From: Pseudomonadota bacterium
GTDB taxonomy: Bacteria; Pseudomonadota; Gammaproteobacteria; Steroidobacterales; Steroidobacteraceae
Assembly (NCBI GenBank): GCA_016704655.1
Contig: JADIZR010000016.1
Coordinates: forward strand, 1-64,000
Reading direction: 5' to 3'
DNA: 64,000 nucleotides
In this document: positions 39,328 to 48,173 of the stretch, piece by piece
How positions within the stretch are numbered: position 1 is the first letter of the stretch
How the letters are laid out: each line of letters starts with the position of its first letter
The notes under the pieces: model-generated
Databases searched by the model: none
What the model was told of the DNA's origin: nothing
Seen by the model: only the letters and a program-made list of their open reading frames with translations
Position numbers and translations under genes: made by a program

Positions 39328-39895
39328 CGCGATGTCCCCGCATGTCGCGACTTACCCGCCGCGAGCGGGCGGCGACGAAATGCGCTCGCAAAGCGCACGT
39401 GTGCTTACCGTCCCGACATGCGGGTCCAGAGAGCCGACTGCGGCGCCGCTCGACGAGACGCCTAAAGGACACTGTCCGACGATCCCACGCTGTCCTGTCC
39501 CGACGTGGACCAGTTAGCACGGCATCAAATTGAGGACGTCCAGCAGCGCCCGCGTGAGCTGCGGCGTATCGCGCGGGAGCTTGAGCAGACTGTCGCCAGC
39601 TGCGCAGGTGGCAAGCGTGGGCAATGCGTGATTCTCGGGGCGCTGAGTCGGCGATCAAAAGAGGACTGGCGCGTCTCGATTGTCTCCCGCCTTTCGGTCA
39701 ATTCGCGATGTCCGCAAATGTCTGCTCATGCCGATTACGAAGGTCGCAACTGGGTCGACAGCAGACGTGAGGGGAGTACGGTAACGTAGGGTTGAATCGG
39801 CGCTCGGCGTGGTTTGGCGAGATTCGGCGGAACGTAGGGCGAGGGCGGGCCATCTAACTTGTTGATTTGAAACAGCCTGCAAAATTCAAGACGCC
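39328..39895. other. Island right-end region, mostly non-coding
   Basis: About 570 bases after the multicopper oxidase with no intact gene. It contains a MerR C-terminal fragment (39505-39648). Just before the tRNA-Arg remnant, AACTTGTTGATTTG (39857-39870) resembles att-flanking sequence seen beside tyrosine-integrase islands. GTTGATTTGA also occurs at 4201-4210, next to the left remnant. The rest shows nothing I can name. Confidence 0.5.
39505..39648 (+). pseudogene. MerR-family C-terminal fragment
   Basis: The frame here reads RELRRIARELEQTVASCAGG then GQCVILGALS, matching the C-terminal dimerisation helix and Cys-x(n)-Cys loop of heavy-metal MerR regulators such as the one at 15282 ([19 protein letters not shown]). 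The DNA-binding domain is missing upstream. It is a leftover of a regulator gene at the island edge. Confidence 0.6.
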
Positions 39896-39940
39896 CTACG
39901 AACCAGAAGGTCGGGAGTTCGAATCTCTCCGGGCGCACCA
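39896..39940 (+). repeat. Displaced 3' half of tRNA-Arg(ACG), probable att site
   Basis: CTACGAA (39896-39902) is the anticodon loop with anticodon ACG. It is followed by the 3' anticodon stem CCAGA, a variable loop, a T arm (GGGAG-TTCGAAT-CTCTC), an acceptor strand CGGGCGC, discriminator A, and encoded CCA (39938-39940). This is the 3' half of tRNA-Arg(ACG). The bases before the loop (ACGCC) cannot pair with CCAGA, and no D arm lies upstream, so the 5' half is absent. Homology breaks at the anticodon, as at integrase crossover sites. A native terminator follows directly. Confidence 0.8.
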
Positions 39941-39941
39941 G

Positions 39942-39986
39942 TGAAATGGAAAAGGGTCACCTGCAAAGGTGGCCCTTTTTCATTTC
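39942..39986 (+). terminator. Strong rho-independent terminator after tRNA-Arg
   Basis: The stem GAAATGGAAAAGGGTCACCT pairs with AGGTGGCCCTTTTTCATTTC across a GCAA loop (39963-39966), with T-rich sequence in the 3' arm. The stem is about 20 bp with two weak pairs. It is probably the original terminator of the tRNA-Arg gene, kept when the island inserted; its symmetry lets it work in both directions. Confidence 0.85.
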
Positions 39987-40219
39987 ACCCGGCAACACCG
40001 GGGAGACGCCAGGAACTCCCGGCGTCGTCGGGAGGTCGACAACCACGCGTTGCGTGGTTGGACGTTGGCGATTCGCGTCAGCGCATCGGCAACGGTCCCA
40101 ACGGGACGGCCAGCAGCGGAGCGGGGCCGCCATCTCTCCGGGCACGGCACGGAAGACAGCGGCAAGAGCCGCCATCGAATGTCGCTTGTAAAGCGTCGCT
40201 TGTCGCATTACAGTAGTGC

Positions 40220-40497
40220 ATGATCGGAAGCTTCCGGCACAAAGGCCTCGAGGCGTTCTTCAGGCGGGGTACGAAGGCCGGAATCCAGCCACAGCACTCG
40301 AGCAAGCTGAGGCTGCAGCTTACCGCGTTGAATGCTGCCGCAAAGCCAGATGATCTCGCGGCACCCGGCTGGCGACTTCACCCGCTGACGGGTGACCGCA
40401 AGGGCTTTACTCGATCACCGTAAATGGCAATTGGCGGGTCATATTCAGGTTCGTCGAACCTGACGTGGAACTCGTCGACTATCTCGACTGCCACTAG
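40220..40497 (+). CDS. higB: HigB-like toxin (frameshifted)
   Basis: RelE/ParE-superfamily mRNA-cutting toxin of about 92 residues: MIGSFRHKGLEAFFRRGTKAGIQPQHSSKLRLQL, then LHPLTGDRKGFYSITVNGNWRVIFRF and VELVDYLDCH. A missing T in the T run near 40406 (GGCTTTACTCG should read GGCTTTTACTCG) breaks the frame; restoring it gives the full protein ending at TAG 40495-40497. Probably a sequence error. It precedes higA by 12 bases, the usual HigBA order. Confidence 0.8.
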
Positions 40498-40509
40498 GAT
40501 CAGGAACGT

Positions 40510-40800
40510 ATGAGCACGATGCACAATCCGGCACACCCCGGCGAGGTTCTCAGGGAGTATCTGCCGGAGGACTTGTCCATCGGTGAGGTCGCGAAGCGCC
40601 TGGGCATTACGCGTCAGGCCCTCTCCGCAGTCCTGAACGGTCGGGCCGGCGTCAGTGCGGCGATGGCTCTGCGCCTCGAGGGGGCGCTTGGGACCAGTGC
40701 CGAGATGTGGCTCGGCATGCAGGCGAATCACGATCTCTGGGTGGCCCGCAAGCGCCCCCCGAAGGTTCGGCGGCTGCCGGTGACGAAACTCGCTGCCTGA
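40510..40800 (+). CDS. higA: HigA-like antitoxin, XRE family
   Basis: Antitoxin of 96 residues with a helix-turn-helix (LSIGEVAKRLGITRQALSAVLNGRAGVSAAMALRLEGAL). It opens with the family's typical MHNPAHPGEVLREYLPEDL and has the usual MWLGMQANHDLWVA end. It neutralises HigB and represses the operon. It lies about 570 bases outside the island's right edge. Confidence 0.88.
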   Translation: MSTMHNPAHPGEVLREYLPEDLSIGEVAKRLGITRQALSAVLNGRAGVSAAMALRLEGALGTSAEMWLGMQANHDLWVARKRPPKVRRLPVTKLAA

Positions 40801-40920
40801 GTTGAAGCTGCGCCGCAGGGCCACGAATTCCAATCCATGTACGCACCTTCCGATACCGCACCCTGATGCATGCCTGCTAACGTCGGCATGTAAGGAGGCT
40901 GTGCGGACAGTCAGGAATCG

Positions 40921-41616
40921 ATGGTCGAACCGCCGAATGTCACCGCTCGCCCAGAGCTACTTGTTCGCAGCTGGGGTCGTGCCGTTGCCGTCGTTCTCGT
41001 CTGCGCCTCCGTCGCGCTCCTGTTGTCCTTCGATGCGGTGTACGAAAACCTGCAGCGGGCGCTAACCGCCGCTGAACCGGGCATTGCCGCGCATCCTCGC
41101 CTTGGCGCCGTCGCGTTCGTCGTGTTCGCCGCCTTGTCCGCCATCCTCGCCTTCTTTTCCAGCGCGTTGCTGCTGCCGGCGGCCGTGTACACCTGGGGCA
41201 CGACGGTCACCTTGGTATTGCTGTGGCTGGGCTGGTTGCTGGGTGGGATCTGTACCTATGCGCTCGGCCGCGGGTTGCGCAGACCGCGGGGGGAGGTCTC
41301 CAGGACTTCCAACAAGATCGATTTCTATCTGCAAAGGGCTCCGGGTGAAGTCACGTTCGCGCTGGTCCTGCTGCTGTGCCTCGCATTGCCTTCGGAGGTT
41401 CCTGGCTACCTTTGCGGCTATCTCGGCGTGCGCCTCCGCATGTATCTCCCGGCGCTGGCCATGGCAGAACTGCCCTACGCGATTGGCGCCGTCGTGCTCG
41501 GCGATGGCGTGGCCCATCGCCACATCGGGTGGCTGGTGGCGGTTGGCTTCATCGGCGCTGCGCTGAGCTTGCTTGCCTTGCGGGCGTTGCACAAACGGCT
41601 CGAGCCGCCGTCATGA
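40921..41616 (+). CDS. TVP38/TMEM64-family membrane protein
   Basis: Inner-membrane protein of 231 residues with about six helices and the VTT-type signature: LLLPAAVYTWGTTVTLVLLWLGWLLGGICTYALGRGL, then FALVLLLCLALPSEVPGYLCGYLGVRLRMYLPALAMAELPYAIGAVVLGDG. VTT/DedA proteins act in lipid transport across the membrane; the role of this member is unknown. Intact frame. Confidence 0.78.
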   Translation: MVEPPNVTARPELLVRSWGRAVAVVLVCASVALLLSFDAVYENLQRALTAAEPGIAAHPRLGAVAFVVFAALSAILAFFSSALLLPAAVYTWGTTVTLVLLWLGWLLGGICTYALGRGLRRPRGEVSRTSNKIDFYLQRAPGEVTFALVLLLCLALPSEVPGYLCGYLGVRLRMYLPALAMAELPYAIGAVVLGDGVAHRHIGWLVAVGFIGAALSLLALRALHKRLEPPS

Positions 41617-41617
41617 C

Positions 41618-41911
41618 CTAAGTGCTGGTGCGTAGCAGTGCCGAGGCGCGTTGCACGGCCACGGCGGCCGACAGTCCCAGGGTGAGTCCCTGCAACAGCC
41701 GGCGTGGCCGGATAACGACCACGACGGCGGCAACCGCGCCAGCGAGCAGCAGCGGATGCGTCGCAGCCCGTCGCGCGACACTGACGGCCGCATCGACCTT
41801 GCGCAGCGAATAGGAGACTTCGCCGGCGCTGCTCGCGAGAGCCCGCCGTTGCAGCTCGCTGCGTGCCACGAGCATGGCTCGTTTCGCCGCAAGTTCCTGT
41901 CTCCGGCTCAT
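41618..41911 (-). CDS. YqjK-like protein
   Basis: Protein of 97 residues with an N-terminal basic helix (SRRQELAAKRAMLVARSELQRRALA) and one or two hydrophobic segments (LLLAGAVAAVVVVIRP). It matches the small YqjK-like proteins found after yqjD and yqjE homologues. The start overlaps the end of the yqjE-like gene by four bases (41908-41911). Function unknown. Confidence 0.65.
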   Translation of the reverse strand: MSRRQELAAKRAMLVARSELQRRALASSAGEVSYSLRKVDAAVSVARRAATHPLLLAGAVAAVVVVIRPRRLLQGLTLGLSAAVAVQRASALLRTST

Positions 41912-42312
41912 CGTGAAACCTGCTTGTCCAGCAGCGCCAGGTCACGCTCGAGTTCGTCGAGGGTCGACGCCAGCAGGCGGGACCGCCGCCGCGTCTGCGC
42001 GCGTACGACAAGATACGCCGCAGCGGTGAAAACGACGAAGCCAAGGGCCACGCCCGCCGTGGCTGCCATGCGGTGCGTCTCCCAGTAAGCCGCAATCACC
42101 ACGAGGCCACTGAACAGCAGTGCCAGGCTCGCGAGCGTGAGCACGGCCAAGCCGCCCAGCAGGAGTACAACGACTCGGCGTATTTCTTCCTCGATCTCGG
42201 TGCCGAACAGCTCGACCCGCGTGTGCGCCATCGCTACGAGCGTCGCAAGCAACGCGCGCAGGGAATCGAACAGGCCGCCGGCTGATCTCCCGGATGTGTC
42301 GGAATCGTCCAT
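41908..42312 (-). CDS. YqjE-like phage-holin-family membrane protein
   Basis: Protein of 134 residues with two membrane helices (VVVLLLGGLAVLTLASLALLFSGLVVIAAYW and GVALGFVVFTAAAYLVV). It belongs to the Phage_holin_3_6/YqjE family: the stretch AHTRVELFGTEIEEEIRRV is typical. In E. coli yqjE is in an operon with yqjD and yqjK, tied to stationary phase and ribosome attachment at the membrane. The gene order is the same here. Confidence 0.8.
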   Translation of the reverse strand: MDDSDTSGRSAGGLFDSLRALLATLVAMAHTRVELFGTEIEEEIRRVVVLLLGGLAVLTLASLALLFSGLVVIAAYWETHRMAATAGVALGFVVFTAAAYLVVRAQTRRRSRLLASTLDELERDLALLDKQVSR

Positions 42313-42340
42313 CGCCGTGCTCGCTGGCAGCCGAACGCGT

Positions 42341-42646
42341 TCAGCGCCGGCCGATCAGCAGTCCGACCAGGAGTCCGACACCCGCCGCCACCCCGATCGA
42401 CGGCCATGGGTTGTCGTGGACATAGGCGTTTGTCTTCTGCGCGGCTTCCCGCGTACGGGCAGCGAGATCGTGCTCCAGTTCGCTCATGCGGGCCCGAGCC
42501 TTGTGCAGGGACTCTTCGGCGTGCGCACGTGCCTTGGCGGCCCGCTCGCTGGCGTCGCCAGCCGTGGCCTTCAGCAGATTCTCGGTGTCGCGTACGACAG
42601 CCTGTAAATCAGCCATGAGTCTTTCAGTACTGGTGTTGGTATCCAT
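42341..42646 (-). CDS. YqjD/ElaB-like DUF883 membrane-anchored protein
   Basis: Protein of 101 residues: an amphipathic helical N-terminal part (LMADLQAVVRDTENLLKATAGDASERAAKARAHAEESLHKARARMSELEH), then VHDNPWPSIGVAAGVGLLVGLLIGRR, the membrane anchor that defines DUF883. In E. coli YqjD tethers ribosomes to the inner membrane in stationary phase. Start ATG at 42646, eight bases after AGGAGG. Confidence 0.85.
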   Translation of the reverse strand: MDTNTSTERLMADLQAVVRDTENLLKATAGDASERAAKARAHAEESLHKARARMSELEHDLAARTREAAQKTNAYVHDNPWPSIGVAAGVGLLVGLLIGRR

Positions 42647-42826
42647 GAGTCCTACCTCCTGAAATTGACTCACACGCGCGGTTTGCGTCGCGCCTCAGTG
42701 ACAATGTACTCCCATGGCCGGGACTTAAAAATCCGTACAACGTGAAGCGGGTTCCCGGGCGCCCACGCCTGCCCGTCGGCCGTCGCTGCACTTTCAAATC
42801 CGATCGCCCGTGAGCACAATCGGCGC

Positions 42827-43202
42827 ATGACGACCCGCAAGCGCGTGACTCCCGACCTCGGCCGGCTCGACCGAGTCGTCGCCGACGCGCGCCGTGCCCG
42901 CGACCAGCGCGAGCAGGGGTACCGCGCCCAGGCCTTGAAACTTTCCCGTGGATCTGCGGGCGCTGCGCCCGCGAGTTCCCGCGCGCCAACCTGCGCGAGC
43001 TCACCGTCCATCACAAAACCACGACCACGAGCACAACCCGCCCGACGGCAGCAACTGGGAACTGCTCTGTCTCTATTGCCACGACAACGAGCACCAGCGC
43101 TACGTCGACCAGGGGGGTACCGCGTTGCGTGAGGCTGACCGCGCGCCGGGCGTGACCCAGTCACCGTTTGCGGACCTGGCGTCCCTGCTGAAAAAGTCCT
43201 AG
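42827..43202 (+). CDS. yajD: YajD-like HNH nuclease (two frameshifts)
   Basis: HNH endonuclease of about 120 residues. The pieces are [15 protein letters not shown], then [24 protein letters not shown], then [31 protein letters not shown] and [13 protein letters not shown]. Cys pairs (CGRC and CLYC) bind zinc, and HH with N/H residues form the active site. Single-base losses near 42947 (C run) and 43015 (A run) separate the pieces. Its TAG stop overlaps the opposing stop of iorB (CTAG at 43199-43202). Probably sequence errors. Confidence 0.78.
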
Positions 43203-45329
43203 ATCGGCAACGTCCTGACGCGCTTGCCGGTCGCCGCGAACATCGCGTTGACCACGGCAGGCGTTGCAGGCGGCAGGCCAGGTTCACCGATGCCTCCCGG
43301 GGCCTCCGTGCTCGGCACGATGTGCACTTCGACCCTGGGCATGTCTTCCATGCGCAGCATCGGGTAGTCGTTGAAGTTCGACTGCTCGACGCGCCCGTTC
43401 TTGAACGTGATCTTTCCGTGCAAAGCGGCGCTGAGGCCGTAGACAATCGCACCTTCGACCTGCCGATGAATTACGTCCGGATTCACCGTGCGACCGCAAT
43501 CCACGGCCGCGACGATCCTGTGCACTCGCGGCTTGCCGCTCGCATCCATCGAGACCTCGGCCACCTGCGCGACGAAGCTGCCGAAGCAATTCGTGATCGC
43601 TACGCCGCGATGGACACCTTGCGGCAACGGCGAACCCCAGCCGGCTCGTTGCGCGGCCAGGTCCAGCACGCCACGCAGGCGCGGCTGTTTGGTCAGCAAC
43701 GAACGGCGGAATTCGACGGGGTCCTTGCCGGCCGCAGCTGCAATCTCGTCGATGAAAGCTTCGATGAAGTACACGTTCTGCGAATGACCGACCGAGCGCC
43801 AGAACCAGAACGGGACGCCGGGTTCCGCCTGGGCATATTCCACGCGCAGGTTCGGGAAACCATAAGCATGTCGGCGATGCCTTCAATCGCGGCTTCGTCG
43901 ATGCCTTTGGCAGCTCCTTGCCGAAGCCGGCAGCAATGGACAGAGCCGGCGACGCGACACGTGCGGTGAGTGAGACCGGATTGCCGGCCGCATCAAGACT
44001 GGCCGTGAACCGCGCGACCGATGCGGGGCGGTAGAACCACGCGCGCATGTCATCCTCGCGCGTGTAGACGAGCTTCACCGGTACGCCGGCCGCTTTCGAG
44101 ATCAACGTCGAGGCGATGATGAAGTCCTGCGCGTAGCGACGGCCGAAGCCACCACCGAGGTACGTCGTGTGCACCTGCACCTTCTCAGGCGGCAGTCCTG
44201 TCAGCTGCGCAACGATCCCCTGATTCGGGCCCGGCGCCTGTGTCGGTGCCCAGACTTCGGCTTCCTGCGCGCACCCAGGCCGTGCAGTTCATTGGCTCCA
44301 GGCAGGCGTGCGCGAGGTAGGAGCCTCGTAGACGGCCTCGACCGTCGTCGTGACGGCGACGCTGACGTCGCCTTCGTTGCGCGCGACGGCGCCTGGTTTC
44401 TTCGTCGCCTCGGTCAGGAGTTTCGAAATGCCTTCAGACGACAACGAACCGAGCGCGCCTTCGTCCCATTTCACGACCAGCGCGTCGCGGCCTTTCAAGG
44501 CGGGCCAGTAGCCATCGGCCAGCACCGCGACGCCCTGCGGAATCCGCACGACCTGTTTCACGCCCGGGATCGCCCTGGCCGCCGCGTCGTCGACCGCAAT
44601 GACCTTCGCGCCGGGTACCGGTGCGTGCACCATCACGGCGGTCAGCAGTCCCGGCAGCTTGACGTCGATGCCGAAGCCCGCGCTGCCGTTGACCTTGGCT
44701 GGCGTGTCGATGCGGGTCAGTCCCTTGCCGAGGATGCGGAAATCCTTCGGGTCCTTGAGGCTCGGATGCTGCGGCACCGGCAGTTTCGAGGCGGCCGCAA
44801 CGAGTTCGCCATAACCGGCCGACTTGCCGTCCGGACCCATGACGCGACCATCCTGTGTGCGGCACGAAGCGACGTCGACGCCCCATTGTCCGGCGGCCGC
44901 GGTGACCAGCATTTCCCGTGCTGCCGCGCCTGCCAGGCGCATCGGTTCGTAATGACCGCGGATCGCGGTCGAGCCGCCCGTGGCCTGCATGCCGAACAAC
45001 GGATTGTTGTACGCCTTGTCCACCGGCGCTTGCTCGAGTTTGACGCTCTTCCAGTCGGCGTCGAGTTCCTCGGCGACCAGCGAGGCGATGCCCATGTGCA
45101 CGCCCTGGCCCATCTCGGACAGGCCGCAGATGACCGTGACCTGCCCATCCGCGGCGATGCGCAGGAATGCGTTCGGTGCAAAGCCGGTGGCCTGGCCCGG
45201 CATTGCAGCCGCCGCCGCCTGGGCGAATCTGGACGACACGGGCAGCGTGAACCCGATGACGAGCGAGCCGGTGGCGGCCGCGGAGCCCTTGAGGAAGTCG
45301 CGGCGCGTGGTGAATGCATTGGTGCTCAT
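43199..45329 (-). CDS. iorB: IorB-like molybdopterin oxidoreductase large subunit (frameshifted)
   Basis: Periplasmic aldehyde/isoquinoline 1-oxidoreductase beta chain of the xanthine dehydrogenase superfamily, about 710 residues. The leader is twin-arginine (TTRRDFLKG). Conserved parts: [61 protein letters not shown] and [31 protein letters not shown], with the active-site Glu in the last. The frame breaks near 44285, near 43870-43895 and once more, joining three raw frames. With IorA and a Moco cytosine-dinucleotide maturation gene it forms a hydroxylase module; the substrate is unknown. Confidence 0.83.
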
Positions 45330-45344
45330 GGCTGTCTCCGTGCC

Positions 45345-45806
45345 TCAGGCGCCGAGCGTCGCGGCCGCATCCTTGATGGCCGCGCGGATCTGATTGTAGG
45401 TGCCGCAACGGCACAGGTTTCGACGCATGGCTTCGTCGATGTCGGTGTCGTTGGGCTTGGGATTCTGTGCCAGCAAGGCGGCCGCGCTCATGATCTGTCC
45501 ACTCTGGCAGTAGCCGCATTGCGGTACGTCGTTGCGGATCCACGCGGCCTGCAGGGCCTGGCCGATGCGGTTCGAGTCCATCGCCTCGATCGTGGTCACC
45601 TGCCTGCCGGCCACCGCCTCGATCGTGGTCACGCAGGCGCGTATCGGCTTGCCGTCGACGTGCACCGTGCAGGCGCCGCAGATGGAGATGCCGCAGCCGA
45701 ACTTGGTGCCCATGTAGCCTAGTTCGTCGCGCAGGGCCCACAACAACGGTGTGTCGGGCGTAGCGGACAACTGCACGGTTTTGCCGTTGAGCGAGAGTGA
45801 AATCAT
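45345..45806 (-). CDS. iorA: IorA-like 2Fe-2S subunit
   Basis: Protein of 153 residues with the plant-type ferredoxin cluster [15 protein letters not shown] and the second cluster [15 protein letters not shown] with [17 protein letters not shown]. It passes electrons from the molybdenum site of IorB. It precedes iorB with a 15-base gap, both on the minus strand. Intact. Confidence 0.9.
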   Translation of the reverse strand: MISLSLNGKTVQLSATPDTPLLWALRDELGYMGTKFGCGISICGACTVHVDGKPIRACVTTIEAVAGRQVTTIEAMDSNRIGQALQAAWIRNDVPQCGYCQSGQIMSAAALLAQNPKPNDTDIDEAMRRNLCRCGTYNQIRAAIKDAAATLGA

Positions 45807-45873
45807 GACGTTTCCTCAGCGCAGGAACAGGTGCCGGTGGGCCGGCCAGTGGAATTTAGTATAAAGCGGTCCT
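45807..45873. promoter_or_regulatory. Divergent promoter region between iorA and xdhC-mocA
   Basis: These 67 bases separate two divergent starts. TATAAA at 45859-45864, only 9 bases before the xdhC ATG, could be a -10 for a very short leader. No operator dyad is obvious. Confidence 0.4.
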
Positions 45874-47546
45874 ATGGATGGATCATTGCATCAATTGCTG
45901 CCGATGTACGAACGGGCGCGCGGAGCAGAGTTCCTCGTGCTCGCGACGGTCATTGCCACCCGCGGCTCGACCTACCGCAAGGCTGGGGCACAGATGCTGA
46001 TCGGTCCCGGCGGTCGGTACGAGGGCATTCTTTCGGGCGGCTGTCTCGAGGGCGACCTGGCCGCGCACGCGGCGTCGGTGCTCCACACGGGCACTCCAAA
46101 ACTGGTCCGGTACGACAATCGCGGGGACGACGATCTGTTGTGGGGGCTGGGCGCCGGTTGCGAGGGTGGCATGGACGTCTGGCTCGTCCGTCTGGATCCC
46201 GCGTCGAACTGGGAACCCTTCGCCACCCTGTCACGGTGTTTCGAACAACGTGAACGCGCAATGTATGCCTTCGTGCTCGAATCTGCGGCACCCGCCGCGC
46301 CTGTTGGCAGGACGCTCTGGATAGCTGGCGGTCCGGCTCCGCCCGCCGGACTACCTGAACGGCTGACCGCCTGGCTGGCAGCACAAGCCTGGGCTGCCCT
46401 GTGCCGCGACCTGTGGGATCGTCGAGTTCGACAGTCCCCGGGTGCGCCTGTTTTTTGACTCCGTGGCGGTCCCACACGAATTGCTGCTGGTCGGTGGCGG
46501 TCCGGACGCCCTGCCGGTGGTGGAATTCGGCGCCGCGCTGGGTTGGCGCGTAACGGTGGCGGACCATCGGCCAGCCTACGCCGAAGCGGTGCGATTTCCG
46601 CGGGCAAGACGGGTACTGTTGTCCACTCCGCCGGAGTTGACGCAACACCTGGATCTCACGAGGTTCGACGCAGCGGTGGTCATGAGCCATCACCTCGCAA
46701 CGGACCTGGCGGCGCTCGCGACGCTGGCCGCCACCTCGATTCCTTACGTCGGATTGCTCGGACCCGCGACGCGTCGCCAGCGCCTGCTGTCCGATCTCGG
46801 AGCGGCGACAGCGGCGAAATTCGGGACGCGCCTGCATGCACCGGTGGGTCTCGAGCTTGGCGGGCGCGATCCGGCGAGCATCGCGCTCGCAATCGTCGCG
46901 GAGATCCAGGCGCATCTGCATGACAAAGGTCACGGGCAAGCACTCGATCGCAACACCGCGGCATCGAGCCTGCACGTGATGTTGCTGGCCGCGGGCAGCT
47001 CGTCGCGTTTCGGCTCGCCGAAGCAACTGGCCGACATCGCAGGACGACCCATGCTCGCGCGCACGCTGGACACGGTGCTGCAACTGGAACGAAGGCACCC
47101 CGTGACCGTGGTGCTCGGCGCGGACCGCGAGCGTCTCGAGCCGCTGGTGCGCACTACGCCAGCGTGCGTGGCCTTCAATCCGGATCATGCGCAGGGCATG
47201 GCGAGTTCCATACGCGTAGGTTTGGCGCAGGCGCCGTCTGATGCGCGCGGAGCATTGATTACGCTGGCGGACCGGGTGGCAGTGACGGCCGACGACCTGC
47301 GGCAACTCGTGTCGCGCTGGGAGCAGCATCCCGACCGCATCGTCGCCGCGATGTACGACGACACGATTGGTGTTCCCGCCATCTTTCCCCGCCGACCTGT
47401 TCCGGGAGCTGGCTGAGTTGACGGGCGACCGCGGCGCGCGCGTGCTGCTGTCGCGCTATCCGGAGCGAGTCATCGGCGTGCCCATGCCGTCCGCGGCGCA
47501 GGACATCGACACACCGGGGGACCTCCCTGTCGGCACGCCGTCCTGA
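45874..47546 (+). CDS. XdhC-MocA fusion, Moco cytosine-dinucleotide maturation (two frameshifts)
   Basis: About 555 residues. Part one is an XdhC/CoxI chaperone: TRGSTYRKAGAQMLIGPGGRYEGILSGGCLEGDL, then VGGGPDALPVVEFGAALGWRVTVADHR, a Rossmann-like half. Part two is a MocA/MobA nucleotidyltransferase: MLLAAGSSSRFGSPKQLADIAGRPMLARTLD, GALITLADRV and DIDTPGDL. It makes and inserts molybdopterin cytosine dinucleotide for hydroxylases such as IorAB. The frame breaks near 46425 and near 47388 (C run in TTTCCCCG). The two halves lie in one continuous frame, so the fusion looks real; such fusions are known. Confidence 0.82.
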
Positions 47547-47565
47547 TCTGCGCGCGAGTGGCGCG

Positions 47566-47937
47566 TCAATTGCTCCTGGTCGCGGTCACGATCATCCAGT
47601 CGAATGCCACAGGCGTCGTCGTACGGAGCGGCGCGTAGCTGAACGTCGTTACCCAGGTGCGCAGTGCCTGTTGTACGCAGCCATCGCCGGACTCGGAAGC
47701 GGCGTCGCTGACTCGCCCGTCCGGCTGCACGTTGAAGTGCGTGCGGTACATCGCTCCCGGCGTCGCCTCGCACCTCGTGGCATGGCGAGTTCCGCAGCGC
47801 CGAGCAACTGGAGCTCCGGCGCCGGCGGAGCGGAGCGACGCCCGGTCCAACGCAGGCGGATACCAGCCACAGCCCGGCATCGTGACGAGCAGTCGCAGAT
47901 TCCCGGTACGGGGATGACGATCGGAACGCGCTGTCAT
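47566..47937 (-). CDS. Hypothetical protein with TonB-C-terminal-like end
   Basis: About 123 residues from an ATG at 47937. Only the second half looks like protein sequence: AMYRTHFNVQPDGRVSDAASESGDGCVQQALRTWVTTFSYAPL is reminiscent of the TonB/AgmX C-terminal fold, where a DG turn is followed by helix and strand. The first half is Arg/Ala-rich and may be out of frame. It is a weak prediction; the rest of 47547-48173 shows no gene. Confidence 0.35.
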   Translation of the reverse strand: MTARSDRHPRTGNLRLLVTMPGCGWYPPALDRASLRSAGAGAPVARRCGTRHATRCEATPGAMYRTHFNVQPDGRVSDAASESGDGCVQQALRTWVTTFSYAPLRTTTPVAFDWMIVTATRSN

Positions 47938-48173
47938 GGCGGCCTCCACCGGGGGCTGTTGCCAGGCCTGAGTGCTGAACGTGACTGTACCCGCGTTGCA
48001 CTGCAACAATCACGGACACCCTGGCCGCTCATGCGCGACGGCCCGCGCTCCGCCGACCGCCCATCCATAGGGCCGCAGTCCACTAGGCGGTGCACTGTGC
48101 AAGACTCGCGCCACACACCGACAACATCGGGCGGTGGTCGGGGACGACGACTGGCCCAAACCAGGAAAGCTTG

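Noticed and set aside
39896..39940. A functional tRNA-Arg gene
   Set aside because: Only the 3' half is present; the anticodon stem cannot pair.
43199..43202. CTAG palindrome as a regulatory site
   Set aside because: It is just the overlapping stop codons of two convergent genes.
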